Shown here one piece after another: positions 45,193 to 54,315 of a stretch of 64,000 nucleotides of DNA. Position 1 is the stretch's first letter. Each line of letters begins with the position of its first letter. The DNA comes from Streptomyces sp. NBC_00440. GTDB taxonomy: Bacteria; Actinomycetota; Actinomycetes; Streptomycetales; Streptomycetaceae. The stretch covers positions 7,809,501-7,873,500 of the forward strand of contig NZ_CP107921.1 of assembly GCF_036014215.1 (NCBI RefSeq), read 5' to 3'. The position numbers and the translations under genes were made by a program. The notes under the pieces were generated by a model. The model worked only from the letters and a program-made list of their open reading frames with translations. It was not told the DNA's origin and did not search any database.

Positions 45193-47522
45193 GCGGAGGC
45201 CGTCCGATCTGGCGTGGTCAGCGGGGACGTGACCTGGGCGTCGTCGTGGACGACGACGCGCAGTTCGCTGGTGTGCGGCCGGCCGTCGGGTCCGGCGAGC
45301 CACAGTTCGTCGGGGGCGGGGAGCATCTCGGTGAAGGTGACGGCGGTGGAGGCCTCGGAGGCGGCGCTCCGGCGCAGGCCACGTGCGAGGTTGCGCAGGG
45401 ACAGCGGCGCGTCCTGGTCGACGAGGTAGGGCTTCGGCTGGTCCGGGGTCCGGGCGAACACCCAGCGCGGCATGCCCAGCTCCTGCAACCGCCGGCGCAG
45501 CGCGCGGTGCCGGTAGTCGTTGTCGACGGTATACGGGAGCTCGGACACCGGCAGATGCCAGGTCTCCCGTGCGATGACCACGTCGTCGAGCAGCAGGCGG
45601 GGCTGATGGGCGGCCAGGGGCCGGATGCTGAACTGGTTCGCGACGACTGCGGTGAGGAATTCGCCGAGCACTTCGGTGAGCGGCGCCCGCCAGTTGCCGT
45701 CGGCCGGGCGGACGACGAGTCGGCTGCTGTCGTCCTGTTCGACGAGCAGACCGGCGCCGGGCAGAACGGTGCTGCCCGAGGGATGCCCCTCGTCCGCGGT
45801 CCAGGACCAGTACTGGTAGAGCTCGGGAAGGTCGAGAGCAGGCGGTGGGTAGGTGCGTGAGGTGACCGCTGGTGAAGCGGCCGGGTACACGGGCACGAAG
45901 CGGCCGTCGGGGAAGTCGGCCGCGGTGGCCGTGAGCAGCTCCGCACGATCGTCGGCCTGGGTGGCGAAGGCGCGGTTCTCCAGCGTGTTGACGGCGAGGT
46001 GCAGTTCGCCGAGCACCCATTGCGGACGGCGGCCGGGGCGAGCGCGGAGCATCAGGTCAGGACTGTGCTGCCGGGCGGCGCGCCACCGGACCGGGCCGGC
46101 AGGGAACAGCAGGCGCACCAGCGGGGCCGTCACCGCGGTGCTGAGCCGGACCGAGGACGCCGAGGATTCGGTGGCGGTGGCGAGCAGTTCCGCCCAGCGG
46201 GCCCGGAAGTCCGCGGCGACCCGCGAGACCGCGCTGCCGGGCAGTCCGCTGAGGATGTCTCCGGAGGCCATCACCAGGTCGCACAGTCCTACCGGACGTC
46301 CGGAGGCGGCGTGCAGGGATTCCGCGCGGGCCGCGAGGTCTCGCTCCAGCTCCGCTCCGTTCTCGCACACGAGCCAGCGGGCGGTGTCCAGGAGGAGTCC
46401 GAGCGGGGCACGGAGATCCTTGATCAGGTCCGTGCCGATGTCGACGTCGAGGTCCCGTCGGCAGTCCTCGTACACGATGCACCGCCCGAGGTCACGATCG
46501 GGCTTGGCGCGTTGATCGCCGACCCCGGTCAGGGACCGGAACTCTGCCCCGAGCCGGTCCAGTGCGCCGCGCAGCGCCACCGGGTCGCCGGCCGTGGCCG
46601 CGACGGCGTCGACGGCTTCGTCGAGGGGGGCGAGTTCGGCCAGCAGGCTGTCGCGCAGCTTCTCGTCCGGGATCTGTGAGAGGTGTGCGCGCAGTGCGTC
46701 TTCCGGCTGATCGGTGACCGGCACCGGGAATCCGACGAGGACCGCTCCGGTCGCCGTGAGCCGCTCCAGCGCCCGCGCGGTGGCCGGAGCCGATTCGGGA
46801 GGTCCGTAGGCGCTGAGCAGTTCACCCACCCGGCGCGGGCGGTCGAGGGCGGCGGCCAGGGCGGCTTCGTCGGGGTCCAGGGGCTGCGGTCGGCGTCGCG
46901 GCCGGCGCAGCACTCCGCCGTCGAAGGAGCACGCCGGGTGCCGCCGGGCGATCAGGTGGGTGTGGAGGGCCGGCCGCTCCGCGAAGGCACGGGCGATCGC
47001 GTCGACGGCCCAGTGCTCGCGGAAGAGGGTGCGGCTGCGCAGCCCGGCCGTGCCGCGTGTCGTGACCCCGGCCTGGTCGTCGGTGAACCGGGCCCAGGCG
47101 ACGGGGCCGAAGAAGCCGATGGTCTCGTTCTTCGCGCAGTAGCGCTGTGCGAGGAAGGCGACGAGGGCTTCGCGCTGGTCCCTGCGGGAGAGACGTCCGT
47201 CTCCGTCCGCGGCGAGATCGGCGGCGAAGCGGCCCATCCAGTTCCGGATGAGTGCCGGGTTCTGCCAGGTGACAGCTTCGAGGAAGGCGGGTTGCGCGAC
47301 GACCGAGCGTACGGCCGCTGCGGAGGTCTCGCGGCTGCGGGTGTCGGACTCGTCGTCCGCGCAGTCGGGTACCGCGAAACCGTCGAGCCATGAGATCGGC
47401 ATGCCGGCGCTGCGCAGGGCGGCCAGCCGCCACAGCGACCAGTCGGCGTGCAGTGTGAGGCGGTGTGCGGGATCCGCCGAAGGCGCCCCGGGGGCGGTGG
47501 AGGTGTGCGGCGCGGCTGTCAT
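45189..47522 (-). CDS. Lantibiotic dehydratase (LanB) family protein without elimination domain
   Basis: 777 aa. It matches the N-terminal glutamylation (Lant_dehydr_N) domain of LanB enzymes: WQNPALIRNWM, QREALVAFLAQRYCAKNETIGFFGPVAWARF, CIVYEDCRRDLDVDIGTD and VLGELHLAVNTLENRAFA. Full LanBs run to about 1,000 aa with a SpaB_C elimination domain; that is absent, as in split LanBs and in the peptide-aminoacyl-tRNA ligases (PEARLs) that add an amino acid from aminoacyl-tRNA. No precursor peptide gene is visible nearby. Its start overlaps the PKS stop (TGATG, or GTG at 47525) and its stop overlaps the thioesterase-A gene, so it is made together with the assembly line. Substrate unknown. Confidence 0.85.
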   Translation of the reverse strand: MTAAPHTSTAPGAPSADPAHRLTLHADWSLWRLAALRSAGMPISWLDGFAVPDCADDESDTRSRETSAAAVRSVVAQPAFLEAVTWQNPALIRNWMGRFAADLAADGDGRLSRRDQREALVAFLAQRYCAKNETIGFFGPVAWARFTDDQAGVTTRGTAGLRSRTLFREHWAVDAIARAFAERPALHTHLIARRHPACSFDGGVLRRPRRRPQPLDPDEAALAAALDRPRRVGELLSAYGPPESAPATARALERLTATGAVLVGFPVPVTDQPEDALRAHLSQIPDEKLRDSLLAELAPLDEAVDAVAATAGDPVALRGALDRLGAEFRSLTGVGDQRAKPDRDLGRCIVYEDCRRDLDVDIGTDLIKDLRAPLGLLLDTARWLVCENGAELERDLAARAESLHAASGRPVGLCDLVMASGDILSGLPGSAVSRVAADFRARWAELLATATESSASSVRLSTAVTAPLVRLLFPAGPVRWRAARQHSPDLMLRARPGRRPQWVLGELHLAVNTLENRAFATQADDRAELLTATAADFPDGRFVPVYPAASPAVTSRTYPPPALDLPELYQYWSWTADEGHPSGSTVLPGAGLLVEQDDSSRLVVRPADGNWRAPLTEVLGEFLTAVVANQFSIRPLAAHQPRLLLDDVVIARETWHLPVSELPYTVDNDYRHRALRRRLQELGMPRWVFARTPDQPKPYLVDQDAPLSLRNLARGLRRSAASEASTAVTFTEMLPAPDELWLAGPDGRPHTSELRVVVHDDAQVTSPLTTPDRTASA

Positions 47523-50500
47523 CACCGCACCCGCTGGTCGATGACCTCGGCGAGCTCGGCCAAGGTGGGGGCTTCGAAGAGGAACCCGACGGTCAGCTCG
47601 ATGTCGAACGCCTCCCGGATCTGGGCCATCAGTTCAATCGCGGTCAGCGAGTTGCCCCCAAGGTCGAAGAAGTCGTCGTCGGGTGCGAACTGGTCGTGCC
47701 CCAGGGTGCGCGTCCACAGGCCGCGAAGGCGGTCCGAGGTCGAGTCCGGCGTATCGGTGGGGGACTCAACGGCCGGTGCCGTGGGCCTCGTTGGCGCGCT
47801 TACGGGCTCTGCTTTCGGTCGTGGCCGGGAAGACTCCGCGCGCATGGATTCGGAAGTCGGCAGTCCGGTCGTGGGGTCTGCGGTGGACGGTACGGGCACC
47901 GGTCGGCCGTTCCGGTGCGGGCGGACAAGTATCTGCTCGGAGGTCCTCGTGGAGAGCAGACGCATCAGGATGTCGGTTCCGACGGACGGGTCGATGCCGG
48001 CGTGGTCCTGGGTGTCAGCCTCGTGGCCACCGTGGTCGGCGTCGAACGCGGTCCGGTCGATCCTCCGCATCGTGAAGCCTTCCACGGAGACGAGGAGGAT
48101 GCCGTCGGCGCCGATGACGTCGATGTCCGCCACGAGCTGTCCGTGGTGGCTCTCCTTCCGCCGGACGCGGGCCGAGACCTCTTGCTGAAGCGGGGCGAAG
48201 ACCGTGAGCGCACGGTAGAGGAAGGGCAGATACGCCTCGTCGGCCCGGTCCTCGGGGCCGGGACCCGGGCACCCCCGCAGCGCGGAGGTCGCCAGATCCA
48301 GCAGTGCCGGATGCAGCGGATGCGTGCGGAGATCGTCGGTGAACTGCGCGGGGAGCCGCAGCTCGACAAGCCTCTCGTGCGCACTGTCGCGGACCTCCAC
48401 GACGGAGTCCCAGCGTGCTCCGAGTGCGAAGGCCCCGACAGCGGATCCTTCCGTCGGACGGGTGGCCTTGCGCAGTGCCGTGAGATCGCAGGCGGGCGCC
48501 TCGGCACTCCGGCGTTCGATCCGTCCGGTGGCGTGCGTGACCCACCGCGCGGTCGTGTCGTCCGCGGGCTGGGAGCGGACCTCGAAGCGGTGGCGCGCAC
48601 CGTCGGCGGCGAACACGACTGTCACGCGCCTCGGCCGCCGCGCGGTCAAGGGCGCGACGAAAGCCACATCGGAGAGCACCAGCGCACGGTCGGTGCCCTC
48701 CGGCACGGTCCGGCCGAACGCGCAGATGACCAGGTCGATATGGGCGGTTCCGGGCAGGATGGGAGTGCCGTCGAGCCGGTGCTCGTCGAGCGCCCAGGTG
48801 TTCTCGGCATCGAGCGTGGTGGTCCAGTGCAGTGTGCCGGCCGCGGGCGCGCCGTCGGGTCGGCTGGCCATGCCGACGGTGGTCCAGCTCGGGTAGTTGA
48901 TGCTCAGCACCCGGTCCGCGGGGAACCGGTCGAGGCGCGTGCACAGGTCCATGACCGCGTTCGCTGCGGCGTAGTCGCCGCCGCCTACGAGGCCGTCGAC
49001 GGCGGCACGACTTGAGAAGAACACGATCCAGTCGAGTGCCGGCCGGCCGGCGAGCGCCTCCGCGAGGGCGAGCGTCCCGTGCACCTTGGGGCGGAGCACA
49101 TCGGCGGCCCGCTCAGGATCGCGGACCTGCAGAATCCCGTTGCCCGCGACCCCCGCGAGATGCAGCAGCCCCTGGACCGGCCCGAAGGCGGCCGCGACGA
49201 TGTCGAGCGTGCGCCGGACCTGCCGCGGGTCACCGACGTCGCACGCGAGCAGGCGCACCTCGGCCCCGAGCGCGGTGGCGTCCCGTACGGCGGTCGTGAC
49301 GTCGGCCGACCAGGTGTCCACGGGCTCTTCGGTGGCGGGAAGGGTGCGACCCAGCAGCGCGATACGTGGCCGGATGCCGGTCGCGGCGATGCTGCGCATA
49401 GTCGCCAGGCCGAGTGCGCCCATCCCTCCGGTGATGACGTACACACCTCCGGAACGAAGAGCCGGTGCCTGGTTCGCGGGCAGGGGCAGCGGTGTCTCCC
49501 GGGGCACCCAGCGGTGACGCCCGCGCAGCGCGACGACGAGGTCCTCACCGGCACGGCAGAGTTCATCGCTCAGTGCGTCGACGGGAGTGTTGGCGGAGAA
49601 GTCGATGACCTTGCAGCGTTGCCGCGGCAGTTCGGCGGCCAGGGTGCGGATGACCCCGTGGACGCTCGCCTTCACCGGGTCGACCGGGTCGGCTCCTGAG
49701 ACGTCGACCGCGCCCGAGGTGAGCGTGATGAGCTCGGGGACGCGGCCCGTGGTGCCGGTCCGCAGACCGTGCTGGGCGAGCGCGAGGGCGCTGAAGAAGC
49801 TGTCGTCCAGCTGCTGTCGGACGGTGGCCGTCGACGCCGGCGGCCATGGAGCAGCCGTGATGGCATGTACCAGGAGGTCGGCCTCGGTCCCGTGGCGGGC
49901 CAGCGCGGCGAAGACCCGCTCGATGTCGGCGGTGGCACCGGGGCGGATGCCGAACTCGTCACCGTTGTGGCGGTAGGCGTCGGCCGGACGGATCCGGATC
50001 GTGTGCGTCCCGGCGTGTTCGAGCGCGGCCACCACGTCGTTCGCGCGGTCTGCGGCGGCAGGGAGCAGGACGACGGCTGTTGCCCCCGCGCGGATGAGAG
50101 GGGGTGGTGTCAGAGCGGAGGAGGTCCAGCGCAGGGTCGAGAACGGGCTGGGCCGACCCGTGTCGGTGCCGGTGCCGGGTCCCGTGGCAGTCGGCGGTGG
50201 CGCGGCGTGGGCTTCGGCGGTCGGATCCGGCCCGGTCACGAGGTCAGCTGCCTGCGGCGCCTCGACCCAGTGCTGCTTTCGCTGGTAGGGGTAGCCGGGC
50301 AGCGGGATCCGGTGGCGCAGCGGAGCCTGCCCGACAGCCTCCCAGGAGACATCGGTACCCGCCACCCACAGGTGGGCCGCGGCGGTCAGCAGGGCGGTCA
50401 TGTCTGGATCGGCATCGTCGGCCGCAGCCGTCCCGCCACGCCTCGGCAGCGTCGGCACCACGGCGACGGAGGCGTCCCGGGCCCGCTCGTGGCGGCGGGC

Positions 50501-52918
50501 CAGCTCGGTGAGTACCTGCCCTGGACCGGCCTCTAGAAGCACGCCGGGCCCGGTCTCCACCAGCGCGTCGAGGGCGGTGGCGAACTGTACGGGTTCCACG
50601 AGCTGACGCACCCAGAAGGCCGGGTCGACGGCCTCGTCCGCGGAGATGAGGCGTCCGGTGGCGGCCGAGTAGACGGGCAGGGCCGGCGGCGACAGGGTCA
50701 CGCCGGTGAAGGCCTTCTCGAACGCCCGGGCGGCGTCCCGGAGCAGAGGCGTGTGAAAGGCACTCGACGTCGGCAGCCGGGTGTGTGCGACACCGCGGTC
50801 GGTCAGCTCCTCGGCCACGTCGGCGAGGTCGTCGTCGGACCCGGCCAGCACCACCTGATCCGCCCGGTTGATCACGGCCACGGTGACCGTCCCGGTGAGA
50901 ACGTCGCGGAGCGCGTCCGCACCGGTCGCGGCAGCGAGCATGCCGCCACCGGCCGGGTGATCGCGCATCGCCCTGGCGCGGGCCAGGACGAGCGTGGCGG
51001 CCGCGTCCGGTTCGAGGATCCCGGCGACAGTGGCGGCCGCCAGCTCGCCCAGACTGTGGCCGAGGAGGGCGGCGGGGCGAACGCCCGCCTGCTGCCACAT
51101 CTGCGCCAGGGCGAGTTCGGCGGCGAACAGCAGAGGCTGGGCGAGGGAAGTCCCGGTGATGTCGAGCCCGGCGGCACCGCGCCAGCAGTCGCGCAGCGGC
51201 AGGTCAGGGGCATCCAGTCGGTCGAGCCACTCGTCGAATGCCCGCGCGAAACCCGGCACGCTCCGGTAGAGGCCGTGCGCCATCTCCACATGCTGGGAAC
51301 CCTGGCCGGGGAACAGCAGACAGACAGAGGGCGGGCTCGTCCGCGGCCGACGCGAGACCAGGATCCGGCCGGTCTCGGCCGCCGTCATGGTGGTGGCCGC
51401 GTCGTGCGCGCCGACGCATACGGCCGCCGCTCGGACCGGGTGGGTCCGGCGGCCGTGCTGCAGAGTCGCGACCGCATCCGCGAACACCTCTTCGCCCAGT
51501 TGCAGGAAGGCATCGGCGAGGCCGGCGCGGACGGCCCGCTCGGCTTCCGCGGTGGGGCTCGACCAGACCACCAGACGCGGTTCCCCTTGATGCAGGGCGG
51601 CGGGGACGGCGGGGGGCTCCTCCAGTACGACGTGGGCGTTGGAGCCGCCGATGCCCATGGAACTGACGCCCGCACGGCGTGGCTGCCGGGGGTCCCGCGG
51701 CCAGGCGGTGAGCCGGTCCTGTACGCGGAACAGCGAGGATCCGAGGCCGAGCCGGGGGTTGGGCGACCGGTAGTTGATGCTGGGCGGCAGCTGCTCGTGT
51801 TCCAGCGCGAGTACCGCCTTGATGAATCCCGCCAGGCCGGCCACTGGCCCCAGATGCCCGATGTTGCCCTTCACCGACCCGAGGGAGCAGCTGCCGACCG
51901 GGAGCGGTTCCTCGGCGAGGGAGGTGAAGGCGTCGGTCAGCGCGCTGATCTCGATCGGATCTCCCACGACGGTGCCGGTCCCGTGCGCCTCGACGTACGA
52001 GATGTCGCCCGGCCGTACGTCGGCCACGGCCAGCGCTTCGCTCACGACCGCCCGCTGCGCGGCCGCGCTGGGCGCGCCGAAACTGACCTTGTCGGACCCG
52101 TCGTTGTTGATCGCGCTCCCGCGGATCACGGCGCGGATGTGATCGTGGTCGGCGAGCGCGTCGGGAAGCCTCTTCAGCAGGACGGCACAGGCGCCCCCGC
52201 CGAACACGGTGCCGTCGGCCGCCGCGTCGAAGGGCCGGCAGTGGCCGCTGCGGGACTGGACTCCGCCTTCCGACCAGAGGTAGCCGTGCCCGTACGGGAA
52301 GTCGATGCTGGCCCCTCCGACGAGCGCGGTGTCGCAGTCCCCGGTGCGCAGCGACTGGCATGCCAGGTGCAAGGCGACCAAGGTGCTGGAGCAGGCGGTC
52401 TGCACGGTCATGCTGGGTCCGTGCAGGTTGAGCTTGTACGAAGCCATGGTGGCGATGTAGCCGCCGAGGTTGAGGGTCGATACATCGGCGAGCGGAAAAC
52501 CCAGGGCGTCCTTCTGAGGGCGCAGGTGGTGTTCGTGGTAGAGCGGCGCGCCGGCTGAGGCGAAGACTCCGGTTCCCGCGCTGATGGTGGTCGGGTCGTA
52601 GCCGGCGTTCTCGATGGCGGCGTGGGCCGTTTCGAGGAACAGGCGGATCTGCGGGTCGCAGGTCTGCGCTTCCCGAGGGGTCATGGAGAACAGGCCGGCG
52701 TCGAAGTACTGGGCGTCCGGCGCCAGGGCGGCCGCCTTGACGTACGCGGCGTTCGTCAACAGCTCCTCGGAGACACCGTGGTCGCGCAGGTGCTCGTCGC
52801 TCAGCGCTGCCACGGACTCCTTGCCCCGGATGAGGTTCAGCCAGTAGGCGTCGACGCAAGACGCGCCGGGGACCTTCGCTGCGACCCCGACCACCGCGAT
52901 CTTGTCGTCATCGTCCAC
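47522..52918 (-). CDS. Type I polyketide synthase module KS-AT-KR-DH-carrier
   Basis: 1,798 aa. KS at about 6-430 (Cys176 in QTACSST, His312 in EAHGTGT, His355 in KGNIGHLG). AT at about 530-830 (Ser622 in GHSLGE; SAFH at the specificity site, favouring malonyl-CoA). KR at about 930-1345 (GGMGALG, Tyr in DYAAAN). DH at about 1365-1625 (His1380 in HRLDGTPILPG, Asp in HPALLDLA). Carrier at about 1730-1798 (Ser1757 in DLGGNSLTAIEL), more like a PCP than a PKS ACP. The KR precedes the DH, the reverse of normal modular order. All domains look active, giving an enoyl product. The GTG at 52918 has GAGGAGG five bases upstream; a TTG at 52936 does not. Confidence 0.92.
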   Translation of the reverse strand: MDDDDKIAVVGVAAKVPGASCVDAYWLNLIRGKESVAALSDEHLRDHGVSEELLTNAAYVKAAALAPDAQYFDAGLFSMTPREAQTCDPQIRLFLETAHAAIENAGYDPTTISAGTGVFASAGAPLYHEHHLRPQKDALGFPLADVSTLNLGGYIATMASYKLNLHGPSMTVQTACSSTLVALHLACQSLRTGDCDTALVGGASIDFPYGHGYLWSEGGVQSRSGHCRPFDAAADGTVFGGGACAVLLKRLPDALADHDHIRAVIRGSAINNDGSDKVSFGAPSAAAQRAVVSEALAVADVRPGDISYVEAHGTGTVVGDPIEISALTDAFTSLAEEPLPVGSCSLGSVKGNIGHLGPVAGLAGFIKAVLALEHEQLPPSINYRSPNPRLGLGSSLFRVQDRLTAWPRDPRQPRRAGVSSMGIGGSNAHVVLEEPPAVPAALHQGEPRLVVWSSPTAEAERAVRAGLADAFLQLGEEVFADAVATLQHGRRTHPVRAAAVCVGAHDAATTMTAAETGRILVSRRPRTSPPSVCLLFPGQGSQHVEMAHGLYRSVPGFARAFDEWLDRLDAPDLPLRDCWRGAAGLDITGTSLAQPLLFAAELALAQMWQQAGVRPAALLGHSLGELAAATVAGILEPDAAATLVLARARAMRDHPAGGGMLAAATGADALRDVLTGTVTVAVINRADQVVLAGSDDDLADVAEELTDRGVAHTRLPTSSAFHTPLLRDAARAFEKAFTGVTLSPPALPVYSAATGRLISADEAVDPAFWVRQLVEPVQFATALDALVETGPGVLLEAGPGQVLTELARRHERARDASVAVVPTLPRRGGTAAADDADPDMTALLTAAAHLWVAGTDVSWEAVGQAPLRHRIPLPGYPYQRKQHWVEAPQAADLVTGPDPTAEAHAAPPPTATGPGTGTDTGRPSPFSTLRWTSSALTPPPLIRAGATAVVLLPAAADRANDVVAALEHAGTHTIRIRPADAYRHNGDEFGIRPGATADIERVFAALARHGTEADLLVHAITAAPWPPASTATVRQQLDDSFFSALALAQHGLRTGTTGRVPELITLTSGAVDVSGADPVDPVKASVHGVIRTLAAELPRQRCKVIDFSANTPVDALSDELCRAGEDLVVALRGRHRWVPRETPLPLPANQAPALRSGGVYVITGGMGALGLATMRSIAATGIRPRIALLGRTLPATEEPVDTWSADVTTAVRDATALGAEVRLLACDVGDPRQVRRTLDIVAAAFGPVQGLLHLAGVAGNGILQVRDPERAADVLRPKVHGTLALAEALAGRPALDWIVFFSSRAAVDGLVGGGDYAAANAVMDLCTRLDRFPADRVLSINYPSWTTVGMASRPDGAPAAGTLHWTTTLDAENTWALDEHRLDGTPILPGTAHIDLVICAFGRTVPEGTDRALVLSDVAFVAPLTARRPRRVTVVFAADGARHRFEVRSQPADDTTARWVTHATGRIERRSAEAPACDLTALRKATRPTEGSAVGAFALGARWDSVVEVRDSAHERLVELRLPAQFTDDLRTHPLHPALLDLATSALRGCPGPGPEDRADEAYLPFLYRALTVFAPLQQEVSARVRRKESHHGQLVADIDVIGADGILLVSVEGFTMRRIDRTAFDADHGGHEADTQDHAGIDPSVGTDILMRLLSTRTSEQILVRPHRNGRPVPVPSTADPTTGLPTSESMRAESSRPRPKAEPVSAPTRPTAPAVESPTDTPDSTSDRLRGLWTRTLGHDQFAPDDDFFDLGGNSLTAIELMAQIREAFDIELTVGFLFEAPTLAELAEVIDQRVR

Positions 52919-53004
52919 AGAGGCCTCCTCGACCAACGACGTGCGATGGATTGGAAGCTACGGCCCGGGTGGGGATCGGTCCTGTCGCCGAAACAGGCGA
53001 CCGA

Positions 53005-54039
53005 TCACCGTCCTCGGGACGGTGCGGTCTCGATGAGCAGGGATCGAAGGGGCTGGAGCCGGCAGCCGCGGAAGCGTTTGGCGCGGAGGGATCCGGCACC
53101 GAAGTCGATCAGTGTGGCGCCGTCGGCGATGGCGCGGGCAATGGGTTCGTAATAGGTCAAGTTGAAGTACTGACCGTGGTCCGGTGCTGCGTAGTCGCGG
53201 CCCACCGCACGAATCGTCCACGTACCGCCGAGGCGATGGACCACCGAGAACGCCACCGGTCTCCCGGACAGGTGTCCTACCAGCGCGCGTACCTCGGAAC
53301 CGGACGTCATCGCGAGCATGGCCAGGTAGAACTCCGCCTCGTGAGGGCCGGCGGTGTCACCGTGGCGCTGCTGGGTCTGCGCGAGCAGCGGGGCGACCTC
53401 GGCGGCGACCGCCGACAGTGGTTCGTCGCGTACGACGATCCCGCTGTCCGCGAAGGCGCGGCGCTCCTGGCGGACCTGCCATCTGCGCTTGCGCGGCAGA
53501 GCGGCCAGATACTCGGAGAAGTGGCCCCATCCGATCGGCATCACGGCCTTGTCGCGGGTGGCGACCGCGATGGCGTCCGTCTCAAGTTCCGCCAGCCAGC
53601 GTGCCTGTGCCGGGTCGAGGTCCGGGATCAGGACCTGCGGACAGCCGGCCGTCGAGGCGACCTCCCGGGCAGCCGACAGTAACGCGCGTGCGGCGTCGGC
53701 GCCGCACGCGGGCGTGAGCGGAGACCTCAGGAACAGATGATTCCGGTAGCCGCCGGCACCACCGGCCGAACACAGTCGGGAGCCGGTCGAAGGCACCTCG
53801 CCTTCGAAGATGCTCTCCGGGGCGAGGGACGACTCGTAGGGGCGCGAGAACTGATAGAGGGGGAGCAGGCCGAGAGCGGCACCGGAGGTGCGGCGCGCCA
53901 CCAAGTAGGTGACCCGGGCGCCGCGTCGGCGCGCCATGATGTGGTGGCGTTCCAGTTCCCCGAGGACCTGGTCGGATGCCGTGATGCCGAGTTCGTCCAG
54001 GAGATCGATCGATACCTTGCCGACTTCCTCGGTACGCAT
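53005..54039 (-). CDS. FemAB-like predicted N-acyltransferase
   Basis: 344 aa. The C-terminal part matches the COG3146/GNAT-FemAB-like group: KRRWQVRQERRAFADSGI, then FNLTYYEPIARAIADGATLI, ending DFGAGSLRAKRFRGCRLQP, where that family has a YYQ...AI..GL...GAQ..HK..RGF pattern. Related Fem/PacB-type enzymes use aminoacyl-tRNA as donor to extend peptides, while other members use acyl-CoA. It is first in the leftward operon, 86 bp before the PKS. I chose the ATG at 54039, with GGTGAGG upstream. Role in the pathway is inferred. Confidence 0.75.
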   Translation of the reverse strand: MRTEEVGKVSIDLLDELGITASDQVLGELERHHIMARRRGARVTYLVARRTSGAALGLLPLYQFSRPYESSLAPESIFEGEVPSTGSRLCSAGGAGGYRNHLFLRSPLTPACGADAARALLSAAREVASTAGCPQVLIPDLDPAQARWLAELETDAIAVATRDKAVMPIGWGHFSEYLAALPRKRRWQVRQERRAFADSGIVVRDEPLSAVAAEVAPLLAQTQQRHGDTAGPHEAEFYLAMLAMTSGSEVRALVGHLSGRPVAFSVVHRLGGTWTIRAVGRDYAAPDHGQYFNLTYYEPIARAIADGATLIDFGAGSLRAKRFRGCRLQPLRSLLIETAPSRGR

Positions 54040-54315
54040 TGCCTCACCCCGTCGCCTGCGGGCCTTTGGAGAGGCCCCCTGTGTAGGGGACAACGCAGGG
54101 CAGGCAGGAGACCAGTCACCCGAACGGGCGGCATGACGCTGTGTGCGGGCGGATCAGAGACTCGCCTCACAGGTTTGTCCGGGACGGCTTGGATGAACTG
54201 TGCGCTCCGGCGGAGGGATTTTTCGTAGGTTACGTAGTGCCCACTCATTCTGGAAACCGACGAATGCGCCGTGAACACGGCACAGAGTGGTGAGGCGGAA
54301 TGTGGAGGAAGGCTG
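54040..54315. promoter_or_regulatory. Divergent promoter region of the biosynthetic operon and the glycosylase operon
   Basis: 276 bp without a gene. The part near 54215-54260 is locally AT-richer (GGATTTTTCGTAGG, GGTTACGTAG), the likeliest promoter zone. I cannot name -10/-35 boxes with confidence. Confidence 0.4.

Noticed and set aside
45193..46020. N-terminal extension of the thioesterase-adenylation protein by 276 residues
   Set aside because: It overlaps the LanB-type gene in another frame and is Arg-rich; the thioesterase clearly begins at MTAFSSAWFSDVV with an ATGA overlap.
45189..47522. Ordinary lantipeptide cluster
   Set aside because: No precursor peptide, cyclase or SpaB_C elimination domain in view; neighbours are NRPS and PKS genes.
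50753..52558. 601-aa open frame on the plus strand
   Set aside because: Antisense shadow of the PKS KS and AT domains.
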